DNA of 64,000 nt from NCBI RefSeq assembly GCF_002838765.1, contig NZ_CP025120.1, positions 868,001-932,000 on the forward strand, in the 5' to 3' direction. Positions 63,808 through 64,000 of the stretch are shown in pieces. The translations under genes were made by a program, and so were the position numbers. The DNA is from Kangiella profundi. Its GTDB lineage: Bacteria > Pseudomonadota > Gammaproteobacteria > Enterobacterales > Kangiellaceae. Position 1 is the stretch's first letter; the number at the start of each line of letters is the position of its first letter. The notes beneath the pieces were generated by a model. That model was given only the letters and a program-made list of their open reading frames with translations, was not told where the DNA came from and did not search any database.

Positions 63808-64000
63808 ATGAAACGAAAGGCGAAGCCGCTACCATTTTTGGTAAAGAACCTGATTGCAATTGGCATCATTCTGCTTTTGGGCTTTGCATTTTTATTCCTA
63901 GCTGGTAGATGGTTAGAGTCAACAGAACATCAATATGCCGAAGAGCGCTTTAATGATGTGTCCATGCGCTATCTGCTCAAGGTTTCCAATGATGTTGAGC
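63808..64000 (+). CDS. Membrane protein, truncated by window end
   Basis: ATG 63808 follows TAGGAG. The visible ~64 residues contain a basic N-terminus, one membrane segment (NLIAIGIILLLGFAFLFLAG) and then a charged, probably extracytoplasmic stretch. This fits the beginning of a membrane-bound sensor, but no diagnostic domain is inside the window. It follows the propeller gene by 21 bases on the same strand. Confidence 0.65.
   Translation, partial: MKRKAKPLPFLVKNLIAIGIILLLGFAFLFLAGRWLESTEHQYAEERFNDVSMRYLLKVSNDVE

Overview
The window is a chromosomal segment of a marine-type gammaproteobacterium. The housekeeping blocks show the usual gammaproteobacterial order: lapB-pyrF, rsxABCDGE-nth, ubiT/ubiUV, metG opposite apbC then dcd, and purMN near a DUF2066 gene and hda. 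The rhombosortase gene and overall gene content would fit a Kangiella-like member of the group, but that is an inference from memory and was not tested.

Layout. 1-6.7 kb: end of lapB, pyrF, a ComEA-like protein, rhombosortase, an uncharacterised cluster of small membrane proteins, an XRE regulator, then a SulP anion transporter with a universal stress protein. 6.8-10.3 kb: tRNA-Asn, an aspartate aminotransferase and uvrB. 10.6-37.5 kb: a large surface-polysaccharide island. 37.6-38.1 kb: tRNA-Val with a duplicated 3' flank and small palindromes. 38.1-46.9 kb: rsx (Rnf-like) operon, nth, ubiT/ubiUV and a chorismate mutase. 47-57 kb: ggt, metG, apbC, dcd, purNM and an OmpA-like lipoprotein. 57-64 kb: a hypoxanthine-type phosphoribosyltransferase, DUF2066, a CDP-alcohol phosphatidyltransferase, hda, a carboxymuconolactone decarboxylase-like protein, a pentapeptide-repeat/nucleotidyl cyclase fusion, a beta-propeller protein and a truncated membrane protein.

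The polysaccharide island is the main point of interest. An RfaH gene (11271-11774) is followed by a promoter-like sequence and an exact ops element (GGCGGTAGCGT, 11926-11936) in the leader of a long operon. The operon begins with cysQ and continues with Wzi-like, KpsD/Wza-like, KpsM, KpsT and KpsE-like export proteins, UDP-ManNAc(A) synthesis (wecB, wecC), a 928-residue double glycosyltransferase, a PAPS-type sulfotransferase, an SGNH hydrolase, a GT4 glycosyltransferase and a heparinase-like protein. After a wecA-like gene on the other strand come a second, paralogous GT4 gene, a wecG-like gene, and cysD-cysN-sulfate permease-cysC. Together these genes can import sulfate, activate it to APS and PAPS, transfer it to a sugar, and destroy the PAP by-product. 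I read this as a self-contained locus for a sulfated, uronic-acid-containing capsule exported by an ABC transporter. Much of 16.5-32 kb looks more AT-rich by eye than its flanks, suggesting transfer.

All assignments come from reading the sequence and from knowledge of protein families. No database search, alignment program or folding program was run.
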